Part shown: positions 26,745-36,449 of the stretch, one piece after another
Layout of the letters: the number at the start of each line of letters is the position of its first letter
How positions within the stretch are numbered: position 1 is the stretch's first letter
Origin: Nocardioides sp.
Lineage (GTDB): Bacteria; Actinomycetota; Actinomycetes; Propionibacteriales; Nocardioidaceae
Direction of reading: 5' to 3'
DNA: 64,000 bases
Assembly: GCF_030019515.1 (NCBI RefSeq)
Contig: NZ_JASEEQ010000010.1
Span: 62,001 to 126,000, forward strand
The notes under the pieces: generated by a model
Told to the model about the DNA's origin: nothing
The model's database searches: none
The model's input: only the letters and a program-made list of their open reading frames with translations
Made by a program: the position numbers and the translations under genes

Positions 26745-27641
26745 ATGACCCCCGCGCCCGCCGCTCCCTTCGGTCGTGTGCTCACGGCGATGGCCACCGC
26801 CTTCCACGACGACGGGTCGGTGGACCTCGACGGCACCGCTCGGATCGCAGCCCACCTCGTCGACCACGGCCACGACGGCGTCGTGGTCTCCGGCACCACC
26901 GGCGAGTCCCCGACGACCACGACCGCCGAGGACGGCGCCATCCTGGCCGCCGTCAAGGACGCGGTGGGCGACCGGGCGGTCGTCGTGGCCGGCGTCGGCA
27001 CCAACTCCACCGCCCACTCGGTCGAGCTGGCCGAGCAGGCGGCCAAGCTGGGCGCCGACGGGCTGCTGCTGGTGACGCCGTACTACAACAAGCCCGGGCA
27101 GGCCGGGGTCCTGCACCACTTCACGGCGGTCGCCGAGGCGAGCGACGTGCCGGTGATGCTCTACGACGTCCCGGGCCGCACCGGCACCCAGATCGCGCTC
27201 GAAACCTACGAGGCGGCGATCCGGCTGGAGAACGTCGTCGCGGTCAAGGACGCGGTCGGCGACTTCACCCGCGGCGTCAAGGTCATGCAACTGGGCTACG
27301 CGCTCTACTCCGGCGACGACGCCAACAACCTCGGCTGGCTCGCGCACGGCGCCGCCGGCTTCGTCTCCGTCGTCGGCCACGCCGCGGGCGAGCAGTTCAA
27401 GGCGATGGCCGACACGTTCCACGCCGGCGACCACGCCGGCGCGCTCGAGATCTTCACGCGGCTGCTCCCCGCGATCGACGCCGTCATGGGCGTCCCCAAC
27501 TACGGAGCGACCACCGCCAAGGCAGCGCTCCAGCTGCTCGGCGTCCTCGACAACCGCAACGTCCGGGCGCCGCTGGTGCCGTTGGACGACGACGAGGTGG
27601 CCGCGCTGCGAGCAGGGCTCGCCGCCTCCGGCCTCCTGTAA
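26745..27641 (+). CDS. dapA: 4-hydroxy-tetrahydrodipicolinate synthase
   Basis: 298 residues from ATG 26745. First step of the diaminopimelate/lysine pathway, condensing pyruvate and aspartate semialdehyde. Motifs: VVSGTTGESPTTT (phosphate-binding-type loop), VVAGVGTNSTAHSVEL, LLVTPYYNKPGQAGV with the catalytic tyrosine, and the Schiff-base lysine in VVAVKDAVGDF. Length normal. Eight bases before the RNase J gene; dapA-rnj is a conserved actinobacterial pair. Confidence 0.97.
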   Translation: MTPAPAAPFGRVLTAMATAFHDDGSVDLDGTARIAAHLVDHGHDGVVVSGTTGESPTTTTAEDGAILAAVKDAVGDRAVVVAGVGTNSTAHSVELAEQAAKLGADGLLLVTPYYNKPGQAGVLHHFTAVAEASDVPVMLYDVPGRTGTQIALETYEAAIRLENVVAVKDAVGDFTRGVKVMQLGYALYSGDDANNLGWLAHGAAGFVSVVGHAAGEQFKAMADTFHAGDHAGALEIFTRLLPAIDAVMGVPNYGATTAKAALQLLGVLDNRNVRAPLVPLDDDEVAALRAGLAASGLL

Positions 27642-27649
27642 GGAACCAG

Positions 27650-29335
27650 ATGAGTCATCCCCATCCCGAGCTCTCCGCACCGGCCGCACTACCGACGGGG
27701 GGCCTGCGGGTCATCCCGCTGGGCGGACTGGGCGAGGTCGGCCGGAACATGACGGTCTTCGAGTACGACGGGCGCCTGCTGCTCGTCGACTGCGGAGTGC
27801 TGTTCCCGGAGGACCACCACCCCGGCGTCGACCTGATCCTCCCCGACTGGTCCTCGATCCGGGACCGGCTCGACGACGTCGAGGCGCTCGTGCTGACCCA
27901 CGGGCACGAGGACCACATCGGCGCGACGCCGTACCTCCTGCGCGAACGCGGCGACATCCCGCTCGTCGGGTCGCAGCTCACCTTGGCGCTGCTCGGCAGC
28001 AAGCTGCGCGAGCACCGGCTCAAGGAGACCGTGCACCACGTCGTCCGGGAGGGGGACCGGGTCCGCTTCGGCCCCTTCGACCTGGAGTTCGTCGCCGTCA
28101 ACCACTCGATCCCCGACGCGCTCGCGGTCGCGATCCGCACCGGCGCCGGGATGGTGCTGCACACCGGCGACTTCAAGATGGACCAGCTGCCGCTGGACGG
28201 GCGGATCACCGACCTGCGGGCGTTCGCGCGGCTGGGGGAGGAGGGCGTCGACCTCTTCCTCACCGACTCCACCAACGCCGAGACGCCGGGCTTCACCCCG
28301 GCGGAGAAGACCATCACCCCCGTGATCGACCAGGTCTTCCGCGACTCCGAGCAACGGATCATCGTGGCCTGCTTCGCCTCCCACGTACACCGGGTCCAGC
28401 AGGTGCTGGACGCGGCGTACGCCCACGAGCGGCAGGCCGCGTACGTCGGCCGCTCGATGGTCCGCAACATGGGCATCGCCCGGGACCTGGGCTACCTGCG
28501 GGTCCCGCCGAGCGTGCTGGTCGACGCCAAGGACCTCGCCGACCTGCCGCCCGAGCGCCAGGTGCTGATCTCGACCGGCTCCCAGGGCGAGCCGATGAGC
28601 GCGCTGTCGCGGATCGCCCAGCGCAACCACAACTTCGTGCACATCGAGGAGGGCGACACCGTCCTGCTCGCCTCGAGCCTGATCCCCGGCAACGAGAACG
28701 CCGTCTACCGGGTGATCAACGGGCTGGCCCGCTGGGGTGCCCGGGTCGTGCACAAGGGCAACGCGCTCGTCCACGTGTCGGGGCACGCCAGCGCCGGCGA
28801 GCTGCTCTACTGCTACAACATCGTCAAGCCGCGCAACGTGCTGCCGGTGCACGGCGAGATCCGGCACATGTTGGCCAACGGCGAGCTCGCGCGTGAGACC
28901 GGCGTCGAGAACGTCGTGATCGCCGAGGACGGCGTGGTGGTCGACCTGGTCGACGGGGTCGCCTCGATCGCGGGCAAGGTGGACTGCGGGTACGTCTTCG
29001 TCGACGGCTCCTCGGTCGGCGACATCACCGAGTCCGACCTCAAGGACCGGCGGATCCTCGGCGAGGAGGGCTTCATCTCGGTGATCGTGGTGGTCGACTC
29101 GGTCAGCGGCAAGGTGGCCGGCGGGCCGGAGATCCATGCCCGTGGGTTCGCGGAGGACGACTCGACCTTCGACGCGATCAAGCAGCCGATCATCGACGCG
29201 CTCGACCGGGCGGTCGCCGAGGGCAACACCGACTCCTACCAGCTCCAGCAGACCGTGCGCCGCGTCGTGGGCCGCTGGGTCAGCGCCACCCACCGCCGCC
29301 GCCCGATGATCATCCCGGTCGTCATCGAGGCCTGA
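27650..29335 (+). CDS. rnj: Ribonuclease J
   Basis: 561 residues from ATG 27650. Metallo-beta-lactamase/beta-CASP RNase with endo- and 5'-exonuclease activity in mRNA decay and rRNA processing. Zinc motif LTHGHEDHIGATPYLL, GMVLHTGDFKMDQLP, the beta-CASP segment with VACFASHVHRVQQVLDAA and LISTGSQGEPMSALSRIA, then HVSGHASAGELLY and the PVHGEIRHM motif. C-terminal RVVGRWVSATHRRRPMIIPVVIEA is the usual actinobacterial ending. Downstream of dapA and followed by a hairpin-rich spacer. Confidence 0.96.
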   Translation: MSHPHPELSAPAALPTGGLRVIPLGGLGEVGRNMTVFEYDGRLLLVDCGVLFPEDHHPGVDLILPDWSSIRDRLDDVEALVLTHGHEDHIGATPYLLRERGDIPLVGSQLTLALLGSKLREHRLKETVHHVVREGDRVRFGPFDLEFVAVNHSIPDALAVAIRTGAGMVLHTGDFKMDQLPLDGRITDLRAFARLGEEGVDLFLTDSTNAETPGFTPAEKTITPVIDQVFRDSEQRIIVACFASHVHRVQQVLDAAYAHERQAAYVGRSMVRNMGIARDLGYLRVPPSVLVDAKDLADLPPERQVLISTGSQGEPMSALSRIAQRNHNFVHIEEGDTVLLASSLIPGNENAVYRVINGLARWGARVVHKGNALVHVSGHASAGELLYCYNIVKPRNVLPVHGEIRHMLANGELARETGVENVVIAEDGVVVDLVDGVASIAGKVDCGYVFVDGSSVGDITESDLKDRRILGEEGFISVIVVVDSVSGKVAGGPEIHARGFAEDDSTFDAIKQPIIDALDRAVAEGNTDSYQLQQTVRRVVGRWVSATHRRRPMIIPVVIEA

Positions 29336-29385
29336 GCGACCCCGCACCTCGCGACGCCAGGTGCTCAGTGAGCGTTGGGTCGGTT

Positions 29386-29467
29386 TCCCCGGCCGGCCGG
29401 GGATACCGGAACTTATCGGCCGAAACTTCCCCCGATAGGTGGCAACTTCCCCGGGCTGGCCGGGGAA
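29386..29467. terminator. Three stem-loops after RNase J
   Basis: TCCCCGGCCGGCCGGGGA (29386-29403) is a perfect 18-base palindrome. TATCGG (29414-29419) pairs with CCGATA (29432-29437). TTCCCCGG (29447-29454) pairs with CCGGGGAA (29460-29467) around GCTGG. The cluster starts about 50 bases past the rnj stop. Probably a bidirectional-looking terminator, or REP-like elements sharing the motif ACTTCCCC. Confidence 0.6.
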
Positions 29468-29492
29468 ACCGCCCCGGGCGCGCGGGCCGGGA

Positions 29493-29709
29493 CCGGACCC
29501 AGCGTCCCGGGGGTGGGCGACCCACCTGCCCGCACCCGCGTGAGGCGGGCACTCGACCACCTGGCGAATGATGCGGATGTCCGGACCCAGCGTCCCCGGG
29601 GTGGGCGACCCACCTGCCCGCACCCGCAAGCCGAGCGCGGTGAGGCGGGCACTCGAACACCTGGCGAATGATGCGGATGTCCGGACCCAGCGTCCCCGGG
29701 GTGGGCGAG
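29493..29709. repeat. Tandem imperfect about 90-100 bp repeat between rnj and ftsK
   Basis: Three copies head to tail: 29493-29580 (88 bases), 29581-29680 (100 bases, with a 12-base insertion near 29627-29638) and a partial third copy, 29681-29709. Each begins CCGGACCCAGCGTCCC and contains GTGGGCGACCCACCTGCCCG, in which GGGTGGGCGACCCACC is nearly palindromic. No reading frame looks like a protein, and the unit is too long and too similar throughout to be CRISPR. Confidence 0.85.
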
Positions 29710-29774
29710 CCACCACAAGACACGCACCGCTGTGATCCCTGTGACGGGAGTGACCACTGCGTAGTGTGGTGACC

Positions 29775-32402
29775 ATGGCGACCCGTACGTCTTCCCCGCC
29801 GGGGTCGCGGAGCAAGAGCACGTCCACGACACGCACCACGTCAGGGAGCTCGAGCACCCGATCCCGGAGTACCAGCCCGAAGCGCAAGCCTGCCCCGAAG
29901 AAGTCGACCCGAGGATCGTCGACCGGCAGCAAGGCTCGCACCCGGCGCCCGGCGACCCGACGGCCCGCGCCGCGCGCGGTCCGCAACGGTCCGGGTCCGG
30001 TCGCGCGCACCTTCGGGCTGGTCTGGCAGGGGATCTCGGCGGTCTGGCTCGGGATCGCGCACGCCCTGGGCGCGATCGCCCGCGGCATCGGCCACACGGC
30101 CCGCGAGCTCGAGCCCGCGCACCGGCGCGACGGCGCGGGGCTGGCGCTCTTCGGAGTCGCGGTCGTCGTCGCCGCCGCGGTCTGGTGGCAGCTGCCCGGC
30201 TCCGTGATGGACGGCGCGCGCACGGTGGTCGAGGGCTCGGTCGGCAAGGTCGGCTTCCTGGTCCCGCTCGCGCTGCTCTACGTCGGGTGGCGCACGATGC
30301 GCGACCCCGAGCACAACGGCCCCGTGGGCCGCCAGGTGGTCGGCTGGTCCGCGTTCTCCCTCGGCCTGCTCGGCATCGTCCAGATCGCCGGTGGCAACCC
30401 GCAGCCGGTGCTCGGCGACGCCACCGACCTGCGCACCGCCGGCGGCGCGGTCGGGTACGTCGTGGCCAGCCTGCTGCTCGACCTGCTCCGCTCGGCGTTC
30501 GTCGTGGTGCCGCTGCTGGCGCTGCTCGCCTTCTTCGGGACGCTGGTCATCACGGCGACCCCGCTCTTCCAGGTGCCGACCAAGCTCGCCGCGAACCGGG
30601 ACCGCCTGCTGGGTCGCACCACTCCGGAGACCGACCCGGACGCGACCCAGGCGATGCCCGCGGTCCGCGGCCGTCGCCACCGGCTCCACGAGACCGGCGA
30701 GATCGACCCCGACATGGGCGACCCGGCGTACGACACCCCGGTGCTCAGCGACCGCGAGATCAAGAAGCGTCGCAAGAAGGGGCTCGACGACACCGACGCC
30801 GGCATCGACCTGTTCGCGCCGACCGAGGTCACCCCGGCCGTGCCGGAGCCGCAGGACGAGCAGCACGCCGAGCTCGAGCCGCCCCCGCACGCGCCGCTCC
30901 CGGGCCGGGTCGAGCAGCTCGAGCTGTCCGGCGACGTCGCCTACGTGCTGCCGCCCAACGACGTGCTCAAGCCGGGCTCGCCGCACAAGCCGCGGTCGCG
31001 GGCCAGCGACCAGGTCGTCGACCGGCTCACCCAGGTGATGGAAGAGTTCGGGATCGACGCCCAGGTCACGAGCTACACCCGGGGCCCGACGGTCACCCGC
31101 TACGAGGTCGAGCTCGGCCCCGCCGTGAAGGTCGAGAAGGTCACCGCGCTGTCGAAGAACATCGCGTACGCCGTGGCCTCGGCCGACGTGCGGATCCTCA
31201 GCCCGATCCCCGGCAAGTCCGCGATCGGCATCGAGATCCCCAACAGCGACAAGGAGATCGTCTCCCTCGGCGACGTGCTGCGGTCGAACACCGCCCGCTC
31301 CGACCACCACCCGATGGTGGCCGGGCTCGGCAAGGACGTCGAGGGCGGCTTCGTGGTCGCGAACCTCGCGAAGATGCCGCACCTCCTGGTCGCCGGCGCC
31401 ACCGGCTCCGGCAAGTCGAGCTTCATCAACTCGATGATCTGCTCGGTCCTGATGCGCTCGACGCCCGACGAGGTCCGGATGATCCTGGTCGACCCCAAGC
31501 GGGTCGAGCTGAACGCCTACGAGGGCGTCCCGCACCTGATCACGCCGATCATCACCAGCCCGAAGAAGGCCGCGGAGGCCCTCAGCTGGGTGGTGCGCGA
31601 GATGGACCTGCGGTACGACGACCTGGCGAACTTCGGGTTCCGCCACATCGACGACTTCAACAAGGCCGTGCGCGCCGGGAAGGTCCACCTCCCGGCGGGC
31701 AGTGAGCGCGTCCTCGCGCCGTACCCGTACCTCCTGGTGGTCGTCGACGAGCTCGCCGACCTGATGATGGTCGCGCCCCGCGACGTGGAGGACGCGGTCG
31801 TCCGCATCACTCAGCTGGCTCGCGCCGCCGGCATCCACCTGGTGCTGGCGACCCAGCGGCCCTCGGTCGACGTGGTCACCGGCCTGATCAAGGCGAACGT
31901 GCCCTCGCGGCTGGCGTTCGCCACCTCCAGCCTGGCGGACAGCCGGGTCATCCTCGACCAGACCGGCGCGGAGAAGCTGGTCGGCCAGGGTGACGGCCTG
32001 TTCCTGCCGATGGGCGCCTCGAAGCCCGCGCGCATCCAGGGGTCCTGGGTCACCGAGGCGGAGATCCACCAGGTCGTCAAGCACTGCAAGACCCAGCTCG
32101 AGCCGTCGTACCGCGAGGACGTCACCGCGCCGGCCGCCGCCAAGCGGGACCTGGACGACGACATCGGCGACGACCTCGACCTGGTCGTCCAGGCCGTCGA
32201 GCTGGTGGTCTCGACCCAGTTCGGGTCGACCTCGATGCTGCAGCGCAAGCTCCGGGTCGGCTTCGCCAAGGCCGGACGCCTGATGGACATCCTCGAGAGC
32301 CGGGGCGTGGTCGGGCCGAGCGAGGGCTCGAAGGCCCGCGACGTGCTGGTCAAGCCCGACGAGATCGATGCCGTGATCGCGACCCTCCAGGGGGAGATGT
32401 GA
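29775..32402 (+). CDS. ftsK: DNA translocase FtsK
   Basis: 875 residues from ATG 29775; two in-frame GTG codons just upstream are alternative starts. Pumps chromosome ends through the division septum. The N-terminus is a very basic Ser/Thr/Arg-rich tail of about 60 residues, followed by about four membrane segments between 120 and 270. The motor has GPTVTRYEVELGPAVKVEKV, Walker A AGATGSGKSSFINSM, Walker B LLVVVDELADLMM and TQRPSVDVVTGLIKANVPSR. The C-terminal gamma domain (QFGSTSMLQRKLRVGFAKA) binds KOPS-like sequences. Overlaps the next gene by four bases. Confidence 0.95.
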   Translation: MATRTSSPPGSRSKSTSTTRTTSGSSSTRSRSTSPKRKPAPKKSTRGSSTGSKARTRRPATRRPAPRAVRNGPGPVARTFGLVWQGISAVWLGIAHALGAIARGIGHTARELEPAHRRDGAGLALFGVAVVVAAAVWWQLPGSVMDGARTVVEGSVGKVGFLVPLALLYVGWRTMRDPEHNGPVGRQVVGWSAFSLGLLGIVQIAGGNPQPVLGDATDLRTAGGAVGYVVASLLLDLLRSAFVVVPLLALLAFFGTLVITATPLFQVPTKLAANRDRLLGRTTPETDPDATQAMPAVRGRRHRLHETGEIDPDMGDPAYDTPVLSDREIKKRRKKGLDDTDAGIDLFAPTEVTPAVPEPQDEQHAELEPPPHAPLPGRVEQLELSGDVAYVLPPNDVLKPGSPHKPRSRASDQVVDRLTQVMEEFGIDAQVTSYTRGPTVTRYEVELGPAVKVEKVTALSKNIAYAVASADVRILSPIPGKSAIGIEIPNSDKEIVSLGDVLRSNTARSDHHPMVAGLGKDVEGGFVVANLAKMPHLLVAGATGSGKSSFINSMICSVLMRSTPDEVRMILVDPKRVELNAYEGVPHLITPIITSPKKAAEALSWVVREMDLRYDDLANFGFRHIDDFNKAVRAGKVHLPAGSERVLAPYPYLLVVVDELADLMMVAPRDVEDAVVRITQLARAAGIHLVLATQRPSVDVVTGLIKANVPSRLAFATSSLADSRVILDQTGAEKLVGQGDGLFLPMGASKPARIQGSWVTEAEIHQVVKHCKTQLEPSYREDVTAPAAAKRDLDDDIGDDLDLVVQAVELVVSTQFGSTSMLQRKLRVGFAKAGRLMDILESRGVVGPSEGSKARDVLVKPDEIDAVIATLQGEM

Positions 32403-34132
32403 GCAACCTCAGCACGGATCTGCAGGAGCCCGTCCAGTCCGTCGCCGCGGACCCGGTCGAGATCCGGGTCGACGCCCGGCTGGCCGGGCCGGTCGGCGGG
32501 GTCGCGGCGATCGTCGCGATCGCCTACCTCTCGCGCGCCATCGGCGGCGGCAGCTGGCTCGACTGGGCGCTTGCGCTCGTCACGGGCGCCATCGCCGTCG
32601 CGCACCTGCAGACGCTGGCCGACTCCCGGGTACCGCTGCTGGTCGCCGACCAGCAGGGCGTCCGGCTGCGCCGCGGGCGCACCTGGCACGGGCTGCCCTG
32701 GCAGGACATCGAGCACCTCGAGCACGAGCCGCGCCGCGGGCTGCTGCGCGACGGCCGCGTCGTCCTGGTGCCCCGCGACGGCGACGCCGCCGTACTCACC
32801 GTCCCGCTGTCGCTCTCGACCCGCGTGGTCGGCGCCGACGGTGGCCTCACGGCCGCGCTCGAGCGCCTGGCCGACGACCCCGACCAGGTGGTCGAGGTCG
32901 TCGACGTGGTCGGGGAGGCCCCGGACGGGGACGACCCCGAGGATGTCCGGGACTGGGACGAGCCCGCGCCCGAGGCAGAGACTGAGCTCGAGGCCGAGGA
33001 CGAGCCCGAGGACGAGCCGGTCCACCCGCGGCTGCACGACCCGCGCCCGGCGGTCGCCCGCGCCATCGGCTTCCTGGCGACCCGGCTGCGGCTCACCCCG
33101 CGCGGCGCCGAGGACCAGACCGAGCCGACCCAGTCCGAGCCGACGGGGCCCCAGCCCCAGCCCCTGGCCCCCGAGCCGACGGTGGCGATGCCGTTCGTGG
33201 CGAGTGCCACGCCGAGCCCGCTGCGCGCCCCGGTGGCCGCGGTCCGGTCCGAGGTGCGCTTCGACGGCGCCGCCGCGTTCGCCCTCGACCCGGCCGACGA
33301 CGTCACCAGGACCCACGCCGGTCTGCCCGAGGCCGGTGAGCTGCGTCGGACCGACCGGGCCGACGGCCTCGAGGGCGTCACGATCGACGACCTCGTGCTG
33401 GAGCAGGGCGCGGTCACCCCGGCCGCCGACCCGGTCGTCGGGCCGGAGCTGGCCGCGGCCCGCACCCGCCTGGCCCTCACCGTCGACCAGCTCGCCGAGC
33501 GCACCCGGATCCGGCCGCACGTCATCGAGTCGATCGAGGTCGACGACTTCGCGCCCTGCGGGGGCGACTTCTACGCGCGCGGCCACCTGCGTACCCTGGC
33601 CCGGGTGCTCGGCGTCGACGCCGCGCCGCTGCTGGCGGCGTACGACGAGCGCTACGCCGACGCGCCGATCGACGCGCGGCGGGTCTTCCAGGCCGAGCTC
33701 GCGACCGGCGTCGACGGCCCGATCCGCAGCACTCGCGGTGGGCCGAACTGGTCGGTCCTGGTCGCCGCGGTGATGGCGATCGTGCTGGCCTGGTCGATCG
33801 CCCGGCTGGCCCTGGACAGCCCCGTCGAGCTCGGCCACAAGCCGGTGCTCAACGGGTCGCCGTCGTCGGTCGGCAGGCTCGGCCCCGCGGTGCCCGTGCT
33901 GCTGGAGGCCTCCTCCGGCGGCGCCCACGTCGTGGTCCGGGACGGCGCGGGGGAAGTCGTCTTCAGCGGCGACCTCGCCTACGGCCGGTCGAAGACGGTC
34001 AAGGCCTCCCCGCCGGTGCGGGTCCAGTCCTCCGACGGTGCCCTGCACGTCACGGTGGACGGCCAGGACCGCGGACCGCTGGGCGCGGACGGCCAGCCGG
34101 CACAGAACACCTTCGCGGCCGCCAGCGAGTGA
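32399..34132 (+). CDS. RodZ-like HTH membrane protein with an extra N-terminal membrane/PH-like region
   Basis: 577 residues from GTG 32399 (GTGA overlap with ftsK). Residues 1-130 contain two hydrophobic segments and a PH-like stretch (ADQQGVRLRRGRTWHGLPW). After a long acidic/Pro linker comes a RodZ-type helix-turn-helix: AAARTRLALTVDQLAERTRI and FYARGHLRTLARVLG (about 350-410). A membrane segment (WSVLVAAVMAIVLAWSIARL) precedes a C-terminal DUF4115-like domain with VPVLLEASSGGAHVVVRDG. RodZ-like proteins link MreB-type or wall machinery to the membrane; the position after ftsK is conserved. Confidence 0.8.
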   Translation: MSNLSTDLQEPVQSVAADPVEIRVDARLAGPVGGVAAIVAIAYLSRAIGGGSWLDWALALVTGAIAVAHLQTLADSRVPLLVADQQGVRLRRGRTWHGLPWQDIEHLEHEPRRGLLRDGRVVLVPRDGDAAVLTVPLSLSTRVVGADGGLTAALERLADDPDQVVEVVDVVGEAPDGDDPEDVRDWDEPAPEAETELEAEDEPEDEPVHPRLHDPRPAVARAIGFLATRLRLTPRGAEDQTEPTQSEPTGPQPQPLAPEPTVAMPFVASATPSPLRAPVAAVRSEVRFDGAAAFALDPADDVTRTHAGLPEAGELRRTDRADGLEGVTIDDLVLEQGAVTPAADPVVGPELAAARTRLALTVDQLAERTRIRPHVIESIEVDDFAPCGGDFYARGHLRTLARVLGVDAAPLLAAYDERYADAPIDARRVFQAELATGVDGPIRSTRGGPNWSVLVAAVMAIVLAWSIARLALDSPVELGHKPVLNGSPSSVGRLGPAVPVLLEASSGGAHVVVRDGAGEVVFSGDLAYGRSKTVKASPPVRVQSSDGALHVTVDGQDRGPLGADGQPAQNTFAAASE

Positions 34133-34192
34133 CCCCGCCGCCGCGGCCCGTTTCGACGGGCCGCGGTCCGGTTGACATACTCGACGACGACC

Positions 34193-35620
34193 ATGACCAC
34201 TGACTCCAGCCCTGCCCCCGTCCGCGAACTGCTGTCGGTGGCGATGGTGACCCTCGGCTGCGCCCGGAACGAGGTCGACTCGGAGGAGCTGGCCGGCCGC
34301 CTGGAGGCCGACGGGTTCCGGCTGGTCCAGGACCCGGCCGAGGCCGACACCGTCGTCGTCAACACCTGCGGCTTCGTCGAGGCGGCCAAGAAGGACTCCG
34401 TCGACACCCTGCTCCAAGCCGCGGACCTCAAGGAGCACGGCCGTCCGCAGGCCGTGGTCGCCGTCGGCTGCCTGGCCGAGCGCTACGGCAAGGACCTCGC
34501 GGCCTCGCTGCCCGAGGCCGACGCCGTCCTCGGCTTCGACGACTACCCCGACATCGCCGCGCGGCTGCGATCGATCGTCGCGGGGGAGGCCCACGAGGCG
34601 CACATCCCCCACGACCGCCGCACGCTGCTGCCGATCACGCCGGTCGAGCGGGTCCTGTCCACCACGCCGGTCCCCGGGCACGCCTCCGGCCCCGCGTCGG
34701 TACGACGCCGCCTCGACGACGGCCCCACGGCGGCCCTGAAGCTGGCCAGCGGCTGTGACCGGCGCTGCTCGTTCTGCGCGATCCCGGCCTTCCGCGGCTC
34801 GTTCGTCAGCCGCCGGCCCAGTGACGTGCTCCAGGAGGCGCGCTGGCTCGCCGACCACGGCGCCCGCGAGCTGTTCCTGGTCAGCGAGAACTCCACGTCC
34901 TACGGCAAGGACCTCGGCGACCTACGCCTGCTCGAGACGCTGCTGCCCGAGCTGGTCGCCGTCGAGGGCGTGGAGCGGGTCCGCGTCTCCTACCTCCAGC
35001 CGGCCGAGACCCGGCCGGGGCTGATCGAGGCGATCGCGGGCACGCCGGGCGTGACGCCGTACTTCGATCTCTCCTTCCAGCACGCGAGCGCGCCGGTGCT
35101 GCGCCGGATGCGTCGGTTCGGGGACCCGGAGAGCTTCCTCGCCCTGCTCGACCAGGTCCGTGGCCATGCGCCGGCCGCCGGCGTGCGCAGCAACGTGATC
35201 GTGGGGTTCCCGGGCGAGACGGAGCACGACCTCGAGACGCTGTGCGACTTCCTGGTCGCCGCGCGCCTCGACGTCACCGGGGTCTTCGGCTACTCCGACG
35301 AGGACGGCACCGAGGCCGAGACGTACGCCGGCAAGCTGGACGAGGACGAGATCCGGGGCCGTGTCGAGCACGTCACCGCCCTGGTCGAGGAGCTGACCTC
35401 CCAGCGCGCGGCCGAACGCCTCGGGGAGCAGGTCGAGGTGCTCGTGGAGCGGATCGAGGACGGCCCGGACGGGCGCACCGTCGAGGGCCGGGCGGCCCAC
35501 CAGGGCCCCGAGGTCGACGGCTCCACCTACCTGCTCGACAGCGACGCCCGCGTCGGTGACCTGGTCGGCGCGGTCGTGGTGGCCTCCGAGGGTGCCGACC
35601 TGGACGCGAGGCCCCTGTGA
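34193..35620 (+). CDS. rimO: Ribosomal protein S12 methylthiotransferase RimO
   Basis: 475 residues from ATG 34193; an upstream in-frame start adds seven poorly fitting residues. Radical SAM enzyme that methylthiolates an aspartate of ribosomal protein S12. The N-terminal UPF0004 domain binds a 4Fe-4S cluster with cysteines in [25 protein letters not shown] and [10 protein letters not shown]. The radical SAM core has [16 protein letters not shown] and [13 protein letters not shown], followed by a TRAM domain. Position between RodZ-like and pgsA is conserved in actinobacteria, and the FVEAA and CAIP segments favour RimO over MiaB. Confidence 0.94.
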   Translation: MTTDSSPAPVRELLSVAMVTLGCARNEVDSEELAGRLEADGFRLVQDPAEADTVVVNTCGFVEAAKKDSVDTLLQAADLKEHGRPQAVVAVGCLAERYGKDLAASLPEADAVLGFDDYPDIAARLRSIVAGEAHEAHIPHDRRTLLPITPVERVLSTTPVPGHASGPASVRRRLDDGPTAALKLASGCDRRCSFCAIPAFRGSFVSRRPSDVLQEARWLADHGARELFLVSENSTSYGKDLGDLRLLETLLPELVAVEGVERVRVSYLQPAETRPGLIEAIAGTPGVTPYFDLSFQHASAPVLRRMRRFGDPESFLALLDQVRGHAPAAGVRSNVIVGFPGETEHDLETLCDFLVAARLDVTGVFGYSDEDGTEAETYAGKLDEDEIRGRVEHVTALVEELTSQRAAERLGEQVEVLVERIEDGPDGRTVEGRAAHQGPEVDGSTYLLDSDARVGDLVGAVVVASEGADLDARPL

Positions 35621-35636
35621 CGACCGAGGTGCTGGG

Positions 35637-36248
35637 ATGACCGAGGTGGAGACGCAGCCGAGCAACTGGAACGTCCCGAACGTGCTCACCACGCTGCGGA
35701 TCGTGCTGGTGCCGTTCTTCGCCTGGGCGCTGCTGGTCGACGGGGGCGACTCGGTCCTGTGGCGCTGCATCGCGTGGCTGGTCTTCGTGGTCGCGATGGT
35801 CACCGACAAGGTCGACGGTGACCTGGCCCGCAAGCACAACCTCGTCACCAACTTCGGCAAGATCGCCGACCCGATCGCCGACAAGGCGATCACCGGGATG
35901 GCCTTCGTCGGCCTCTCGATCGTCGGTGACGTCTGGTGGTGGGTCACCATCGTCGTCCTGCTGCGGGAGTGGAGCGTGACGCTGCTGCGGCTCTCGATCC
36001 TGAAGAAGGTCGTGATCGCGGCCGCCGACCTCGGCAAGCTCAAGACCACCTTCCAGGCCATCGCGCTCGGCACCCTGTGCCTGCCGCTGCGCGACCCCGA
36101 CCTCCCGGGCTGGGCCGGGACCCCCGGCGACATCGTGTTCTACACCGCCCAGGTGTGCCTGGCGATCGCCGTGGCCCTCACCCTCTGGTCGGGCTGGGAG
36201 TTCTTCCGCGGGGTCTGGCAGCAGCGGCACACGCTGCGCTCGGCGTGA
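35637..36248 (+). CDS. pgsA: CDP-diacylglycerol-glycerol-3-phosphate 3-phosphatidyltransferase
   Basis: 203 residues from ATG 35637, 16 bases after rimO. Integral membrane enzyme of phosphatidylglycerol synthesis. The CDP-alcohol phosphotransferase signature is complete: TDKVDGDLARKHNLVTNFGK followed by IADPIADK (DxxDGxxAR...GxxxDxxxD). Hydrophobic segments flank it, starting with WNVPNVLTTLRIVLVPFFAW. Length normal. Ends the ftsK-rodZ-rimO-pgsA run; the 200 bases after it hold small hairpins and the upstream region of the nucleotidase gene. Confidence 0.94.
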   Translation: MTEVETQPSNWNVPNVLTTLRIVLVPFFAWALLVDGGDSVLWRCIAWLVFVVAMVTDKVDGDLARKHNLVTNFGKIADPIADKAITGMAFVGLSIVGDVWWWVTIVVLLREWSVTLLRLSILKKVVIAAADLGKLKTTFQAIALGTLCLPLRDPDLPGWAGTPGDIVFYTAQVCLAIAVALTLWSGWEFFRGVWQQRHTLRSA

Positions 36249-36449
36249 CCGGCGAATCCTGACGGTCGACCGGGAGCCGTCTCGGCGATATCTGCCGTTG
36301 CTCACCCGCTCTCGAGGAGCAGGTCTTCCTGTCAAACCCGACTGGTAGCCGAACCGTTACGTCCTGGGCACTTCGACTCTGGATTTCTTACGGTCCCGTG
36401 GGGTTAGGTACCGGCACCACCCTTTCTCAACCGTCGAAAGGTCGATCCG

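Noticed and set aside
29493-29709. CRISPR array
   Set aside because: Units of 88-100 bases are similar along their full length with no unique spacers and no cas genes.
31811-34858. A long minus-strand open frame opposite ftsK, the RodZ-like gene and rimO
   Set aside because: Shadow of conserved plus-strand genes; no start signal or motif.
36249-36449. Pho box or riboswitch upstream of the nucleotidase
   Set aside because: GCTCACC- and GTCAAACC-like words occur but no properly spaced direct repeats or conserved RNA fold could be recognised.
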